From Apibacter adventoris (GTDB taxonomy: Bacteria > Bacteroidota > Bacteroidia > Flavobacteriales > Weeksellaceae), in contig NZ_PSZM01000046.1 of the NCBI RefSeq assembly GCF_002964975.1, positions 1-64,000 on the forward strand: a DNA stretch of 64,000 nucleotides, in the 5' to 3' direction. Position 1 is the stretch's first letter. Each line of letters begins with the position of its first letter. Positions 46,701-55,316 of this stretch are shown here, piece by piece. The notes under the pieces were generated by a model. It worked only from the letters and a program-made list of their open reading frames with translations. It made no database searches and was not told the origin of the DNA. A program made the position numbers and the translations under genes.

Positions 46701-46878
46701 TTTCTCTGTCAGTCATAATAGTAGCCGGATTGGAATTTACCAGGACTACTTTATAACCTTCTTCCTTTAAAGCTAAACAAGCTTGTGTTCCTGCATAGTC
46801 AAATTCAGCAGCTTGACCTATTATTATAGGGCCTGATCCGATTACCAATATTTTATTTATATCTGTGCGTTTTGGCAT
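43702..46878 (-). CDS. carB: Carbamoyl-phosphate synthase, large subunit
   Basis: Makes carbamoyl phosphate from bicarbonate, ammonia (from CarA) and two ATP for pyrimidine and arginine synthesis. Its 1058 residues show the duplicated ATP-grasp architecture: first half with [20 protein letters not shown] and [20 protein letters not shown], second half with [19 protein letters not shown] (VIVLGSGP region) and [11 protein letters not shown]-like [11 protein letters not shown], then the C-terminal allosteric MGS-like domain (about 930-1058). It starts 2 bp after a small lipoprotein gene that separates it from carA. The transcript ends at a strong terminator. Confidence 0.96.
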   Translation of the reverse strand: MPKRTDINKILVIGSGPIIIGQAAEFDYAGTQACLALKEEGYKVVLVNSNPATIMTDREIADTVYMEPLTLDFLQQIIALERPDALLPSLGGQTGLNLAVELAKAGTLNQYDVEILGTKLSSIEQAEDRDLFKQLMEKINEPIAESVIVNEVKASIDFANQIGYPIIVRPAFTLGGTGGGIAENETELIEITESGLKYSPVHQCLIEKSIAGYKEIEYEVMRDANDNAIVVCNMENFDPVGIHTGDSIVFAPSQTLADQEYQLLRNSALKIIRALKIEGGCNVQFALDPFSREYIVIEVNPRVSRSSALASKATGYPIAKLAAKIAVGLTLDEMKNPVTNTTYACFEPSLDYVVAKIPRWPFDKFQSANRHLGTQMKATGEVMAIGTTLEESLLKAVQSLEIGCLHLHKKDMEPFNIVTLDERLKKADDERLFLIAEALRNGISIQKIYEVTKIDIFFLAKLQHIIDLEKELKNNPQNTEILAKAKKYGFSDWEIAQLWNIKEKEVYEIRKEKHIVPVYKMVDTCAAEFISETPYFYSTYGSENESIRTNRKKVIVLGSGPIRIGQGVEFDYATVHSVLSLKEAGYEAIIINSNPETVSTDFSISDKLYFEPLTRESITSIIDLEKPDGVFVQFGGQTAINLAQAAVDAGAKILGTTVEDIDRAEDRKKFEEQLNELNIARPKGDTVFNLEEALKVANTIGYPVVIRPSYVLGGRAMQIVYENSELERYMKEAINVHEKQPILIDKYLVGKEIEVDAVCDGLDVFIPGIMEHIEKAGVHSGDSIAVYPTQTLSKDEKKEIIRQTQALAKGFKIVGLMNIQFVLMKGKIYVLEVNPRSSRTIPFMSKVTGIPLAKVATQAVLGKSLKDQGLAMDCYPETNNIYVKAPVFSFAKLRAVDITLGPEMKSTGEVIGRDITYERALYKALRASHINIPILGNAIFTVADKDKAEALPLAKRFYNIGYTIMATQGTAKYFRNYNIPVVEINKLESEENNIVKIMQQGKAQFVINTLSNDGTAQEDGFLIRRNAVENSVACFTSLDTTAAVIQVLESISCDIKPF

Positions 46879-46880
46879 TT

Positions 46881-47438
46881 TTAATTTTTATTTGGAATTG
46901 AAATTTCTAATTTTTTTTCAGGTAAGGTTATTATTTTTTCTTTATTTATTAATTGAGGTTTAATTCTTTTGTTAACCGTATCAAATATTTCAGTTTTTCT
47001 AATATAACTAAATTGTATCTTTTTTACATCTGAAGGTAATTTTTCCTTAGATGTCTGTATAAGTAAAATTTGTTTATACATGCCCATAACATCAGAGCCT
47101 ACTTTACCTACACTTCTGGTAGAGGGAGAAATATTTATATTCATTATATCTCCATGAATTTCTTTATTTATGGTAAGGGCACATAAATCATATTCAGTAG
47201 TTCCTTTGTTTAGCAAAAAGAATAATAAATTGTAGTTAATCAGGTATTTATCTGGTTTTATTTTTTCTATGGAAATAATCAAAGAATCTGAATATTTTTG
47301 ATTTGCATCAGGTTTTAAATAAGAAATAGTCTTTTTTATATTTTTTGTTTTAGGACAGTTCATAAAACCATTTAGACAGTTCATAAACAATAAAGCACTT
47401 ATAACCAAGCAAGTAATAAAAAACAGGATTTTTTTCAT
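46881..47438 (-). CDS. Small putative lipoprotein inserted between carA and carB
   Basis: A 185-residue protein with an N-terminal hydrophobic signal ending in LFMNC (Cys about residue 21), a likely lipobox. The mature part is polar and beta-rich ([34 protein letters not shown]). No family is recognised. It lies 1 bp after the carA stop and 2 bp before carB, so it must be cotranscribed with both. An envelope lipoprotein has no known role in carbamoyl phosphate synthesis; this looks like a lineage-specific insertion in the operon. Confidence 0.65.
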   Translation of the reverse strand: MKKILFFITCLVISALLFMNCLNGFMNCPKTKNIKKTISYLKPDANQKYSDSLIISIEKIKPDKYLINYNLLFFLLNKGTTEYDLCALTINKEIHGDIMNINISPSTRSVGKVGSDVMGMYKQILLIQTSKEKLPSDVKKIQFSYIRKTEIFDTVNKRIKPQLINKEKIITLPEKKLEISIPNKN

Positions 47439-47439
47439 T

Positions 47440-48513
47440 TTAGTTATTCTTAAACTCTTCGATCATAGACATGAATCTGTTAAACAAGTATTCATTATCA
47501 TGAGGTCCCGGACTGGATTCCGGGTGATATTGCACGGTAAAAGCCCAGTTCTCTTTATCTTGTAGTCCTTCAATAGTTCCGTCATTCAAAGCCCGATGCG
47601 TTACTTCAAGTGAGGTGTTTTTCAAAGAATCTTCATCTACTACATATCCATGGTTTTGAGAGGTTATATGAACTCGATTCGTAGCTAGTTCTTTTACCGG
47701 ATGGTTAGCCCCTCTATGCCCGAATAACATTTTGTAAGTTTTAGCTCCATGAGCAAGTGCATATAGTTGATGTCCAAGACATATTCCAAACATAGGGACT
47801 TTTCCACTTAGTTCTTTTATTGTATTAATAGAATCTAATAATTCTTCCGGGTTTCCCGGTCCATTAGATAACATGATTCCATCGGGATTCAGTTCTAATA
47901 TAGATTGAGCATCTGTATTATAAGGAACTACCACAATATCACAATGTCGTCGATATAGTTCTTTCAAAATACTCTTTTTCATGCCATAATCTATTAAAAC
48001 AACCCTGTATCCTTCAGCAGGAGCACTATAGGGTCTTGGGGTAGATACTTCGGGTACATGATGTTCCAGCGTAGTATTTTGTAATTTTTTTACTACTTCT
48101 TCAGTACATTCATTATCATTACAAAACTTTCCTTTCATACTTCCTTTAGATCTTATGGTTTTTACTAAGGCACGAGTATCTATTCCGCATAATCCAGGGA
48201 TATTTTGTTTTTTTAAGAAAGCATCAATGTTCATCTGGCTTTGCCAGTGAGATTCTGTTTGTGCATATTCATGCACAACAATTCCACCAACAAAAGGGTT
48301 CAGCGATTCAAAATCACTCGGATTAATTCCGTAATTACCTATTAAAGGATAGGTGAAAACAATAATTTGTTTGTGAAATGATGGGTCGGACATGGTTTCC
48401 TGATAGCCGGTCATTCCTGTAGTGAAAACAACTTCTCCAACAGTAAACTGGGCGCTACCAAAACCATTGCCGCTAAATTCCATTCCATTTTCTAATACTA
48501 ATTTTCGTTTCAA
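47440..48513 (-). CDS. carA: Carbamoyl-phosphate synthase, small (glutaminase) subunit
   Basis: A class I glutamine amidotransferase of 357 residues that feeds ammonia to CarB. The N-terminal domain contains TGMTGYQETMSDPSFHKQI. The glutaminase triad is visible: Cys in MFGICLGHQLYALAHG, and His/Glu in VQYHPESSPGPHDN. The start codon is TTG (48513-48511); the only other candidate downstream is codon 11, inside the conserved N-terminus, and an in-frame stop lies four codons upstream. It is preceded by a long leader with an apparent attenuator. Confidence 0.95.
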   Translation of the reverse strand: MKRKLVLENGMEFSGNGFGSAQFTVGEVVFTTGMTGYQETMSDPSFHKQIIVFTYPLIGNYGINPSDFESLNPFVGGIVVHEYAQTESHWQSQMNIDAFLKKQNIPGLCGIDTRALVKTIRSKGSMKGKFCNDNECTEEVVKKLQNTTLEHHVPEVSTPRPYSAPAEGYRVVLIDYGMKKSILKELYRRHCDIVVVPYNTDAQSILELNPDGIMLSNGPGNPEELLDSINTIKELSGKVPMFGICLGHQLYALAHGAKTYKMLFGHRGANHPVKELATNRVHITSQNHGYVVDEDSLKNTSLEVTHRALNDGTIEGLQDKENWAFTVQYHPESSPGPHDNEYLFNRFMSMIEEFKNN

Positions 48514-48564
48514 GATACTTTTCTATTATTTATTGTTATATTTTTTATTAAAAAAAACTAAAAA

Positions 48565-48591
48565 AAAACACCTTGTTTTCCAAGATGTTTT
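48565..48591 (-). terminator. Intrinsic terminator in the carA leader
   Basis: On the minus strand, AAAACATCTTG (48591-48581) pairs with CAAGGTGTTTT (48575-48565) with one mismatch, loop GAAAA, followed by a U8 run and a second U8 run. It lies 52 bp before the carA start and two bases after the leader ORF stop, so transcripts must pass it to reach carA. Confidence 0.75.
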
Positions 48592-48593
48592 TT

Positions 48594-48725
48594 TTAATTA
48601 TTTATATAAACTCCTCCTAAAGGAGTGTCTCCTTTTCGTTTGTGTATTTCTGAATAAATGTATATTGTTGAAATTATTATTTCTTTTTTAAGAATAGGTG
48701 TTATTATATTACACTGATAAAACAT
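48594..48725 (-). CDS. 43-residue leader ORF upstream of carA
   Basis: An uninterrupted ATG-to-TAA ORF (48725 to 48594) in the carA leader. It begins MFYQCNIITPILKK and ends KRKGDTPLGGVYINN. It is hydrophobic in the first half and basic/glycine-rich in the second. The last third overlaps two mutually exclusive small stems (48629-48634 with 48620-48625, or 48621-48625 with 48614-48618), and the stop lies two bases before the terminator. This is the layout of a translation-coupled attenuator. Its codons are not enriched for arginine, so a simple codon-stalling model is not obvious. A genuine small protein is the alternative. Confidence 0.55.
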   Translation of the reverse strand: MFYQCNIITPILKKEIIISTIYIYSEIHKRKGDTPLGGVYINN

Positions 48726-48777
48726 TTATTTTTTTTAGTTACCGAATCGGTAGTTCTTTGAACTGAATAAAATCTTA

Positions 48778-48808
48778 CAAAGATAATATTTATTGTGTTA
48801 TTTTCCAA
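48778..48808 (-). promoter_or_regulatory. Promoter of the carA leader transcript
   Basis: Minus strand: TTG (48808-48806), 20 bp, TATCTTTG (48785-48778), exact TAnnTTTG. Predicted start near 48771, giving a leader of about 258 nt to the carA TTG. It lies directly beyond the stop of the beta-helix gene. Confidence 0.6.
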
Positions 48809-48813
48809 AAAAA

Positions 48814-50304
48814 TTAAAAATTATAATAATTTGCTCCTGATGCAGGAGCTTTATAAAGTGTTCCATAGGTTCCTCCTATTTTTAGTTGTCCGGTAGAACC
48901 TGTATATAAATTTATGGGTGTTTCTGACATACTAATAGTGCTACTAGATACTCCTTTTTCTCCTATTTTGATTATGGAATTAAAATATAAATTAATATCA
49001 CCTCCCCCAGTCATTACAGTTTTTCCAGAAGAAGAGATTCCGATGAAGCTATTGGAAATTGATTCAATGCATTCAGCTGGAGAGGGAGAATAAATGACAA
49101 TATTATTACCACCGGAAATATTTATTTTAGAATTATCTGCTTTTATAATTTTTCCTCGAAGATCTAATTCCATATTTTTAATATTTACCGATGAATAATT
49201 TATGTCAAAAACACTATTTGGAGGTATATTAGTATTTTTTAGAGTTGAACCCATATCTCCTTTTTCAATATTTAAATAACTATTTCCATTTAAATTAAAA
49301 CTACCTTTATTATTTAAATCAATAGTATTCACATTTATAATATTCATATTGGAATTATTCGATATAGAAAATAGATCGTCTATTAAGAGATCTCCGCCAA
49401 ATCCGTCTATAGCTAAATTACTATTATTAGTTAGATTTGTAGTTGTCTTAAAGTTTGTTTTTATTGTGTATCCCTTTTTTCCACTGATATTAAATGAACT
49501 TTTGTCATTTATATTAAATATTCCATTTATGGTTAGTTCTTTGGCCTGTATGTAGAAACTGGAATAAGAAACATTATGATTATCGTTGGAAAGAATGATA
49601 CGTCCTGTGCCCTGAGTATTAAAAATTTTAATATTAGAGTTGTAAATATTTAATGAGCCAAGTTCTACATCTCCATTAAATAGATGAGTTATGGTAAGAT
49701 TGGAATTAGTTAGATTTAAAGAACCAATAGTGAGTGGGCCGTTAGTTTCAGCGGTAATTTTAAACTTGGGTATTTCACCATTTGCAGAAAGACTTCCTAA
49801 GTCTGTTGATATGCTGCAAGTGAAGGTTAATTCATCTCCTCCGTTTTGGTTGGGTATTTTTTTGGCTTCCCCATTATAGGCCGCCTGTAAAGAAGGGTAA
49901 TCATAAGGTTTTCCTGAATTACTGGAAACTCCTGTTCCTACAGTTACATTTCTTCTTCGTAGTTCTCTCAGGGTAAATGGAGTCCATTTGTTGGCAGTGG
50001 CATCCCAGTAATGGTATCCGATTGCATTAATAGATGACATTCTTGGGTCTGTGGATAAAGTATCAGATAAATTGATTAAGTATATTATTGCTCCATTTTG
50101 GTTGGTTTTATATAGCTGTTTATCTATTGTTTGCTTTTTTAGTTGGGAATAGGTTAAACGTGGGGGAATAAGACCGCTTGGAGCATTATCAATATTTATT
50201 GCTGTTACATCTAAGGTTGCTTGTGGGGATGTGTTATTGACCCCTACCTGAGCATTTATGAATGTAAATAAAAAAGAAATTAATAAACAAATAATTTTTT
50301 TCAT
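48814..50304 (-). CDS. Exported beta-helix surface protein
   Basis: A 496-residue secreted protein. I choose ATG 50304 (MKKIICLLISFLFTF) because it opens a normal signal peptide (cleaved near INAQ); the upstream frame only adds unrelated residues. Mature part: the flavobacterial head VGVNNTSPQATLDV, then IGYHYWDATANKWTPF, then from about residue 150 a long run of 15-20-residue repeats rich in Asn, Ser, Ile and Leu (NSNLTITHLF, NSNIKIF, NNSNMNIINV, NNKGSFNL), the pattern of a right-handed beta-helix. No sorting domain or lipobox. Possible adhesin or surface structure. Confidence 0.7.
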   Translation of the reverse strand: MKKIICLLISFLFTFINAQVGVNNTSPQATLDVTAINIDNAPSGLIPPRLTYSQLKKQTIDKQLYKTNQNGAIIYLINLSDTLSTDPRMSSINAIGYHYWDATANKWTPFTLRELRRRNVTVGTGVSSNSGKPYDYPSLQAAYNGEAKKIPNQNGGDELTFTCSISTDLGSLSANGEIPKFKITAETNGPLTIGSLNLTNSNLTITHLFNGDVELGSLNIYNSNIKIFNTQGTGRIILSNDNHNVSYSSFYIQAKELTINGIFNINDKSSFNISGKKGYTIKTNFKTTTNLTNNSNLAIDGFGGDLLIDDLFSISNNSNMNIINVNTIDLNNKGSFNLNGNSYLNIEKGDMGSTLKNTNIPPNSVFDINYSSVNIKNMELDLRGKIIKADNSKINISGGNNIVIYSPSPAECIESISNSFIGISSSGKTVMTGGGDINLYFNSIIKIGEKGVSSSTISMSETPINLYTGSTGQLKIGGTYGTLYKAPASGANYYNF

Positions 50305-50512
50305 GAGTATAAATTTTATAATTATTTTCGCCAATAGCAAATATATAATTTATTTTTATAATAAACTGGTATAAAAATACTTTTTTTATGTAATAAAAGG
50401 CATAATAACTTGTAAAAAGTATATTTATTATTAAATTGATTAGGTAGAGCAATATGCTTTTAAAAGGAGATATGTAGTTTTTTTGATATTTTAAATAAAA
50501 AAATTTAAAATA

Positions 50513-50544
50513 AAATCCGGGAATTATTGTTAATTTCCGGATTT
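50513..50544 (-). terminator. pyrB terminator
   Basis: AAATCCGG...CCGGATTT stem extended through GAATTA/TAATTT (about 14 bp), loop TTGT, 36 bp beyond the pyrB stop; the minus-strand tail is U-rich. It makes pyrB monocistronic. The remaining AT-rich gap to 50305 holds nothing that I can support. Confidence 0.7.
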
Positions 50545-50579
50545 GTGGATTTGAGGGAGTATGTAAGAAGTTTACATCT

Positions 50580-51455
50580 TTAATAATTGAATACATAATT
50601 TAGTACAGCTATCCTGGCAAAAACTCCATTGGTCATTTGCGTGAATATTCTGGATTGCCGAGATTCAATCAGGTCTTCATCTATTTCTATATTTCTATTA
50701 ATAGGTGCAGGATGCATAATTATGGCAGATGGTTTCATTTTATTAGCTCTCTCTTTGGTCAGTCCATATTGTTCCAGGAAATGGCTTTCATCATAGGTTT
50801 GAGTATGCCTTTCATTTTGATTCCTTAATAGCATAACAACATCTGTTTCTTTAATTACCGAATCTAGTGACGTATAGGAGCCCATAGTCATTCTGGAGTC
50901 TCTCCAAAATTCAGGAGTAGCAAAATTAATTTTAGCGCCTAAACGTTGTAAAATTTTGGCATCGGAGTGAGCAACTCGACTATGTACCACATCTCCAACA
51001 ATTGTTATGTTTAAATCTTTAAAAGATCCAAATTCTTCTTGGATGGTAACGAGATCTAGTAAGGATTGAGTAGGGTGGTCTCCGCAACCATCGCCTGCAT
51101 TTATTATTGGTATATGAAGACGGTGTATTAAGTCTTCGTAAAAACGGTCTTGTATATGTCTTATTACAAAACATTCTACACCAATTGAATTTAATGTTTT
51201 TACCGTATCATATAAAGTTTCTCCTTTTTTTATGCTTGAACTTTCTGCATCAAAATAAATAATTTCCATGCCAGTTTTTTTTTCAGCCATTTCAAAACTT
51301 AATTTTGTACGAGTACTGTTTTCAAAAAATAAGTTTGATATATAGTGGTTAGAAAGATTTGGATAGGCTTTTTTCTTTTTATAACAAATAGCATCGTCTA
51401 TAAGTTCTAATACAAGTTCGGGATTTAAATTTTCTAATGAAATAAAGTTATTCAT
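50580..51455 (-). CDS. pyrB: Aspartate carbamoyltransferase, catalytic subunit
   Basis: Condenses carbamoyl phosphate with aspartate in pyrimidine synthesis. The 291 residues are slightly shorter than the E. coli subunit. The carbamoyl phosphate loop is FFENSTRTKLSFEMA, with GDGCGDHPTQSLLDL and IMHPAPINRNIEID as further signatures. It lies in the same orientation as, and upstream of, the carA-carB operon that makes its substrate, with the beta-helix gene between. No pyrI is present, as usual in Bacteroidetes. It has its own terminator. Confidence 0.94.
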   Translation of the reverse strand: MNNFISLENLNPELVLELIDDAICYKKKKAYPNLSNHYISNLFFENSTRTKLSFEMAEKKTGMEIIYFDAESSSIKKGETLYDTVKTLNSIGVECFVIRHIQDRFYEDLIHRLHIPIINAGDGCGDHPTQSLLDLVTIQEEFGSFKDLNITIVGDVVHSRVAHSDAKILQRLGAKINFATPEFWRDSRMTMGSYTSLDSVIKETDVVMLLRNQNERHTQTYDESHFLEQYGLTKERANKMKPSAIIMHPAPINRNIEIDEDLIESRQSRIFTQMTNGVFARIAVLNYVFNY

Positions 51456-51930
51456 GTTTAAAGAAATTTAATTTAATGTTTTTTTTAAGAGTAAAGTTAA
51501 TAGAAAAAAAATATATATCTATGTTTCTGTGGGTAAATGATATAAATGATAATTTTAAAAAAATTAAAATTTTAATATCTCTTCATTTGATAATTTTTAG
51601 GAGATACTACAGATTTAAATGTTAAAATTTCATTTTTAGAGTTGATTTGTTATTATATAACAAGGTAATGTATAGTATAGTTTGATGTGTTGTAATCTAA
51701 ATATTAGAAATAGAGATAAAAATAATAATATAAATATAAATATTTAAGTCTTTAAAATTATTTAATAGATTGTTTTTTTAATAAATAAGATATTTTTTTT
51801 ATTATTTGATAATAATAAATAGATATATTACGTTTACAATTAAAATTAACATTATATTAACAATAAATAAATGTTGTTTTATTTCAAATTTAAAGAAATC
51901 ATAAACTAAAAATAATGAGCTAATATACTG
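51456..51930. other. Intergenic region between pyrB and the LTA-synthase-like gene
   Basis: 475 bp of AT-rich DNA holding the divergent upstream regions of both genes. A perfect palindrome TTGTTAT-TAT-ATAACAA lies at 51647-51663 and may be an operator. No ORF or RNA gene was recognised. Confidence 0.5.
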
Positions 51931-53979
51931 ATGGCTAAATTATTAAATTCTTTTTTGAAAATTTCTGGATTCTATATATTAGTAGGAGCCATAGTAAGGA
52001 TTATTTTACTTTTTTTACCTATAACTAATAATAGTTTTCCGGAAATAAGTGATTATTTTAAAATTTTTTTATTAGGGATTGTAAATGATTTATGTGTTTC
52101 CATAATTTCTTTTGTATTCTTTTGGCTTTACTTAATATTTTTATCTGATAGGAAATTTAAATCTCCCTGGGGAAGTATAATACTAATTATAATGTTATGC
52201 TTATTGGGATATTTGATGTTTTTTCATACAATTTTTGATGATTATGGAAAATTGGTATCTAAACTTTTAATAGCTTTTTTAATTATTAAAGTTATTTCGT
52301 TTGCTTTACTTCTTTTTTTTCCAGTTATAAGGAAAAGCTGGAGATACTCCATGTATTGCATTATATTTTTTCTCTATGTTTATTTTATAATTTTTATAGC
52401 AGTTAGTGAATTTTTATTTTGGAATGAGTTTGGAGTAAGGTATAATTTTATTGCAGTAGATTATCTAATATATACTAATGAAGTAATAGGAAACATTTTG
52501 GAATCATACCCTGTAATTCCCATGTTTTCTGTTTTAGTATTAATATCTATTATAATAACTATATTTTATGTAAAAAAATCTAAAAAATATTTTAATGAAT
52601 TTTCCGGTTTTAAAACAAAACTAATTAGTTCATTAATTTATTTAGGATTAATTATTGGAAGTATATATTTATTAAAATATAATCAAGAACAGGAAAATTC
52701 AGAGAATGAATTCGTAAATGAGTTGCAGTCCAATGGATTATTTAGATTTTATAATGCATTTATGGATAGTTCTTTAAATTATGATAAGTTTTATGCAAAA
52801 ATTCCTGAAAAAAAAGCAATTCAAATTATTGAGCATGAATATGGAATGTTTAAGGATGGGGAAATTATAAAAGATACTCTCCCAGAAATAAAAAAAAATG
52901 TAGTATTAGTTACTATTGAAAGTATGAGCAGTAGTTTCCTAAATCATTTTGGCAATAAAAAAAACCTAACACCTAATTTAGATAAATTAGCAAATGATGG
53001 AATATTTTTTTCCAATTTATATGCTACAGGAAATCGTACAGTCAGAGGTTTGGAAGCACTAACACTTTGTATTCCTCCTTCTCCTGGAGAAAGTTTAGTT
53101 AAAAGAAAAAACACAAATAATTTGTTCTCTACAGGATATTTATTTAACAAAAAGGGGTATACTGTACAGTTTTTTTATGGAGGATATAGTTATTTTGATA
53201 ATATGAAAACTTTTTTTAAAGGAAATGGATATCAGGTGATTGACAGAAATTCTTTAGCACCAAATGAAATAACATTTGCTAATATATGGGGAGTTTGTGA
53301 TGAAGATATATTTAATAAAGCAATAAAAGTATTTGACGAAAATAAGAAGAAAAGAAAACCTTTTTTTGGACATATAATGACTGTAAGTAATCATAGACCA
53401 TTTACTTACCCGGAGGGAAAGATTGGTAATCCTGAAAATGAAAAAACCAGAGAAGGAGGGATAATATACACAGATTATGCCATTGGGGGATTTATTAATG
53501 AGGCAAGAAAACACTCATGGTTTTCAAATACAGTTTTTATTTTTGTGGCAGATCATTGTGCTTCTAGTGCAGGGAAAGAAGATATTCCTTTAGAAGGATA
53601 TCGAATTCCTGCAATAATTTATTCACCAGGATTTATCCAACCGGAAAAAATAACAAAATTAGTATCACAAATTGACTTAATGCCTACCGTATTAGGAAAG
53701 TTACATTTTTCTTATACTTCTTTTTTTTACGGACAAGATATTTTTAGTTCGAAATATATACCCAGAGCACCAATAGCAACTTATCAGAAATTAGGATATT
53801 TAAAAAAAGATATTGTTATTGTTTTATCTCCCAAACAAAAAATAGAACAATATAATTTTATTCAAAATAAACTTGAAAAAAATAAGCATATAGATAAAAA
53901 TATATTGGAAGAAGCTATAGCAAATTACCAAACAATTTCTCACTTAATAGAAAATAATAGTTTGAAAATTAAAAAATAA
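51931..53979 (+). CDS. LTA synthase-family sulfatase-fold membrane enzyme
   Basis: A 682-residue protein with about five membrane segments in residues 8-250 and a periplasmic alkaline-phosphatase/sulfatase domain from about 325. The metal site elements are VLVTIESMSSSF (Glu), ATGNRTVRGLEAL (catalytic Thr), and FIFVADHCASSAG (Asp-His). The family includes lipoteichoic acid synthases and phosphoglycerol or phosphoethanolamine transferases; in a Gram-negative it probably modifies a glycan, lipid or lipopolysaccharide with a phospho-group. Substrate unknown. It is convergent with the exonuclease gene 5 bp away. Confidence 0.86.
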   Translation: MAKLLNSFLKISGFYILVGAIVRIILLFLPITNNSFPEISDYFKIFLLGIVNDLCVSIISFVFFWLYLIFLSDRKFKSPWGSIILIIMLCLLGYLMFFHTIFDDYGKLVSKLLIAFLIIKVISFALLLFFPVIRKSWRYSMYCIIFFLYVYFIIFIAVSEFLFWNEFGVRYNFIAVDYLIYTNEVIGNILESYPVIPMFSVLVLISIIITIFYVKKSKKYFNEFSGFKTKLISSLIYLGLIIGSIYLLKYNQEQENSENEFVNELQSNGLFRFYNAFMDSSLNYDKFYAKIPEKKAIQIIEHEYGMFKDGEIIKDTLPEIKKNVVLVTIESMSSSFLNHFGNKKNLTPNLDKLANDGIFFSNLYATGNRTVRGLEALTLCIPPSPGESLVKRKNTNNLFSTGYLFNKKGYTVQFFYGGYSYFDNMKTFFKGNGYQVIDRNSLAPNEITFANIWGVCDEDIFNKAIKVFDENKKKRKPFFGHIMTVSNHRPFTYPEGKIGNPENEKTREGGIIYTDYAIGGFINEARKHSWFSNTVFIFVADHCASSAGKEDIPLEGYRIPAIIYSPGFIQPEKITKLVSQIDLMPTVLGKLHFSYTSFFYGQDIFSSKYIPRAPIATYQKLGYLKKDIVIVLSPKQKIEQYNFIQNKLEKNKHIDKNILEEAIANYQTISHLIENNSLKIKK

Positions 53980-53984
53980 AAATT

Positions 53985-54677
53985 TTATTCCCTTTCTAAA
54001 GGTTCTTCGTAACGCATTTTTCTAAATACATTTATAAGAGTAATAATATCTTTTTCACAATAAGATCGTATTTTTTCAATGTTCTTATCTTTATAATAAA
54101 CATGAGCAACATTTCCGCCGTCCATTTCATCCTTAGGAGTAGGTAAATTAAAAATATTAGCTAGCAAATCAAGAGAGGTGTAATGTTTATGATCTCCAAA
54201 TTTCCATAAGTCCATTGTGTCTAAATGCGGTATTTCCCAAGGTTTTTTGCCCTGTATTTGTAATATAGGAGGAAGTTTAACCTGGTTTATAATCATTCTT
54301 CTAGCCAAGTATGGGAAGTCAAACTCTTTACCGTTATGTGCACATAATAATAAATTAGTTGTAAAGTAATTTGAATTTAGCAGAGTATTAAAATCATTTA
54401 ATATTTGAGGTTCATCACTTCCATAAAAGCTCTTAATGTGTATTTTGTTATCAATGATTAAGCCACAAGATAAACAAATTATTTTACCAAATTCAGATAA
54501 AATACCGGCTTTATCGTAATAATATTCTTCAGGGGAAATATCTTCTTTTCGTTGAAACTGAGTTTTCTTTTCCCAAAGTATTTGAGTTCTTTCCGGTAAA
54601 TCTTCCCAACTTTCAAATTCAGGAACTGTTTCCAAATCTATAAATAATATCTGCTTAGAAGGAATATTAAATATCAT
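53985..54677 (-). CDS. 3'-5' exonuclease (DnaQ-like, DEDDy type)
   Basis: A 230-residue nuclease of the family related to PolB-type exonuclease domains. The DEDD residues are in ILFIDLETVPEFE (Asp, Glu), LLCAHNGKEFDFPYLARRM (Asp) and SYCEKDIITLINVF (Tyr-X3-Asp). I take ATG 54677 (MIFNIPSKQ) as the start; the ATG at 54725 adds 16 unrelated residues. Substrate is not known; related Bacteroidetes proteins are annotated as predicted polysaccharide-polymerase or DNA exonucleases. It is a single gene, convergent with the LTA-synthase-like gene. Confidence 0.8.
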   Translation of the reverse strand: MIFNIPSKQILFIDLETVPEFESWEDLPERTQILWEKKTQFQRKEDISPEEYYYDKAGILSEFGKIICLSCGLIIDNKIHIKSFYGSDEPQILNDFNTLLNSNYFTTNLLLCAHNGKEFDFPYLARRMIINQVKLPPILQIQGKKPWEIPHLDTMDLWKFGDHKHYTSLDLLANIFNLPTPKDEMDGGNVAHVYYKDKNIEKIRSYCEKDIITLINVFRKMRYEEPLERE

Positions 54678-55059
54678 TTTATTAAGACAAAAGAAATTTG
54701 ATGTCAACAAATTTAAAAATAACACGTTTAAAAACAGAAATATAATTGTATAGTTTTATATAAAATTGTAGATAATTTTTTTAATATATAACAATAAGGT
54801 GATAATAAAATTAGTTTTATATTTAATTACCACTTCAAAAAAATAATAAGATTTTCATTGAAAAACGAATTAGGTATTTTGAGGAATTTTTTACTTGTTA
54901 TTGGAAGAAGGAGTGTAATAATTTGGTTTTTAAGTGTTTATATGGTTGATTATTTCTTTTTTTGTTAATATTGACATATCAAAAATTACGAAAAAATATT
55001 ATTCTAGCAAAAAAATTTATATATTTGCCGACTGAACTATAATAAAAAAATAAAAGGTT
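54678..55059. promoter_or_regulatory. Upstream region of acpP with -7 element at 55020-55027
   Basis: 382 bp of AT-rich DNA. TATATTTG (55020-55027) is an exact -7 box 32 bp before the acpP ATG; no TTG at ideal spacing. No ORF or RNA recognised. Confidence 0.45.
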
Positions 55060-55299
55060 ATGTCTGACATTACATCAAGAGTAAAAGCTATCATTGTTGA
55101 TAAATTAGGAGTTGATGAAAGCGAAGTTACCCCAGAAGCAAGTTTTACAAATGACTTGGGAGCTGATTCATTAGACACAGTAGAACTAATTATGGAATTT
55201 GAGAAAGAATTTGATATTCAAATTCCCGATGATCAAGCAGAAAAAATTTCAACAGTAGGCCAAGCCATTTCTTATATTGAAGAAGTAAATAAACAATAA
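55060..55299 (+). CDS. acpP: Acyl carrier protein
   Basis: A 79-residue acidic carrier of growing acyl chains on a phosphopantetheine arm. The attachment Ser37 is in [18 protein letters not shown], the usual motif. It is the first gene of the acpP-fabF-rnc-IPExxxVDY-pyk operon and precedes fabF by 17 bp. Length and sequence are standard. Confidence 0.97.
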   Translation: MSDITSRVKAIIVDKLGVDESEVTPEASFTNDLGADSLDTVELIMEFEKEFDIQIPDDQAEKISTVGQAISYIEEVNKQ

Positions 55300-55316
55300 T
55301 TATAAGACATTAGAGT

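Noticed and set aside
50234-50596. 120-residue minus-strand ORF between pyrB and the beta-helix gene
   Set aside because: It runs through the pyrB terminator and the signal-peptide codons of the next gene in another frame; its composition is that of translated AT-rich intergenic DNA.
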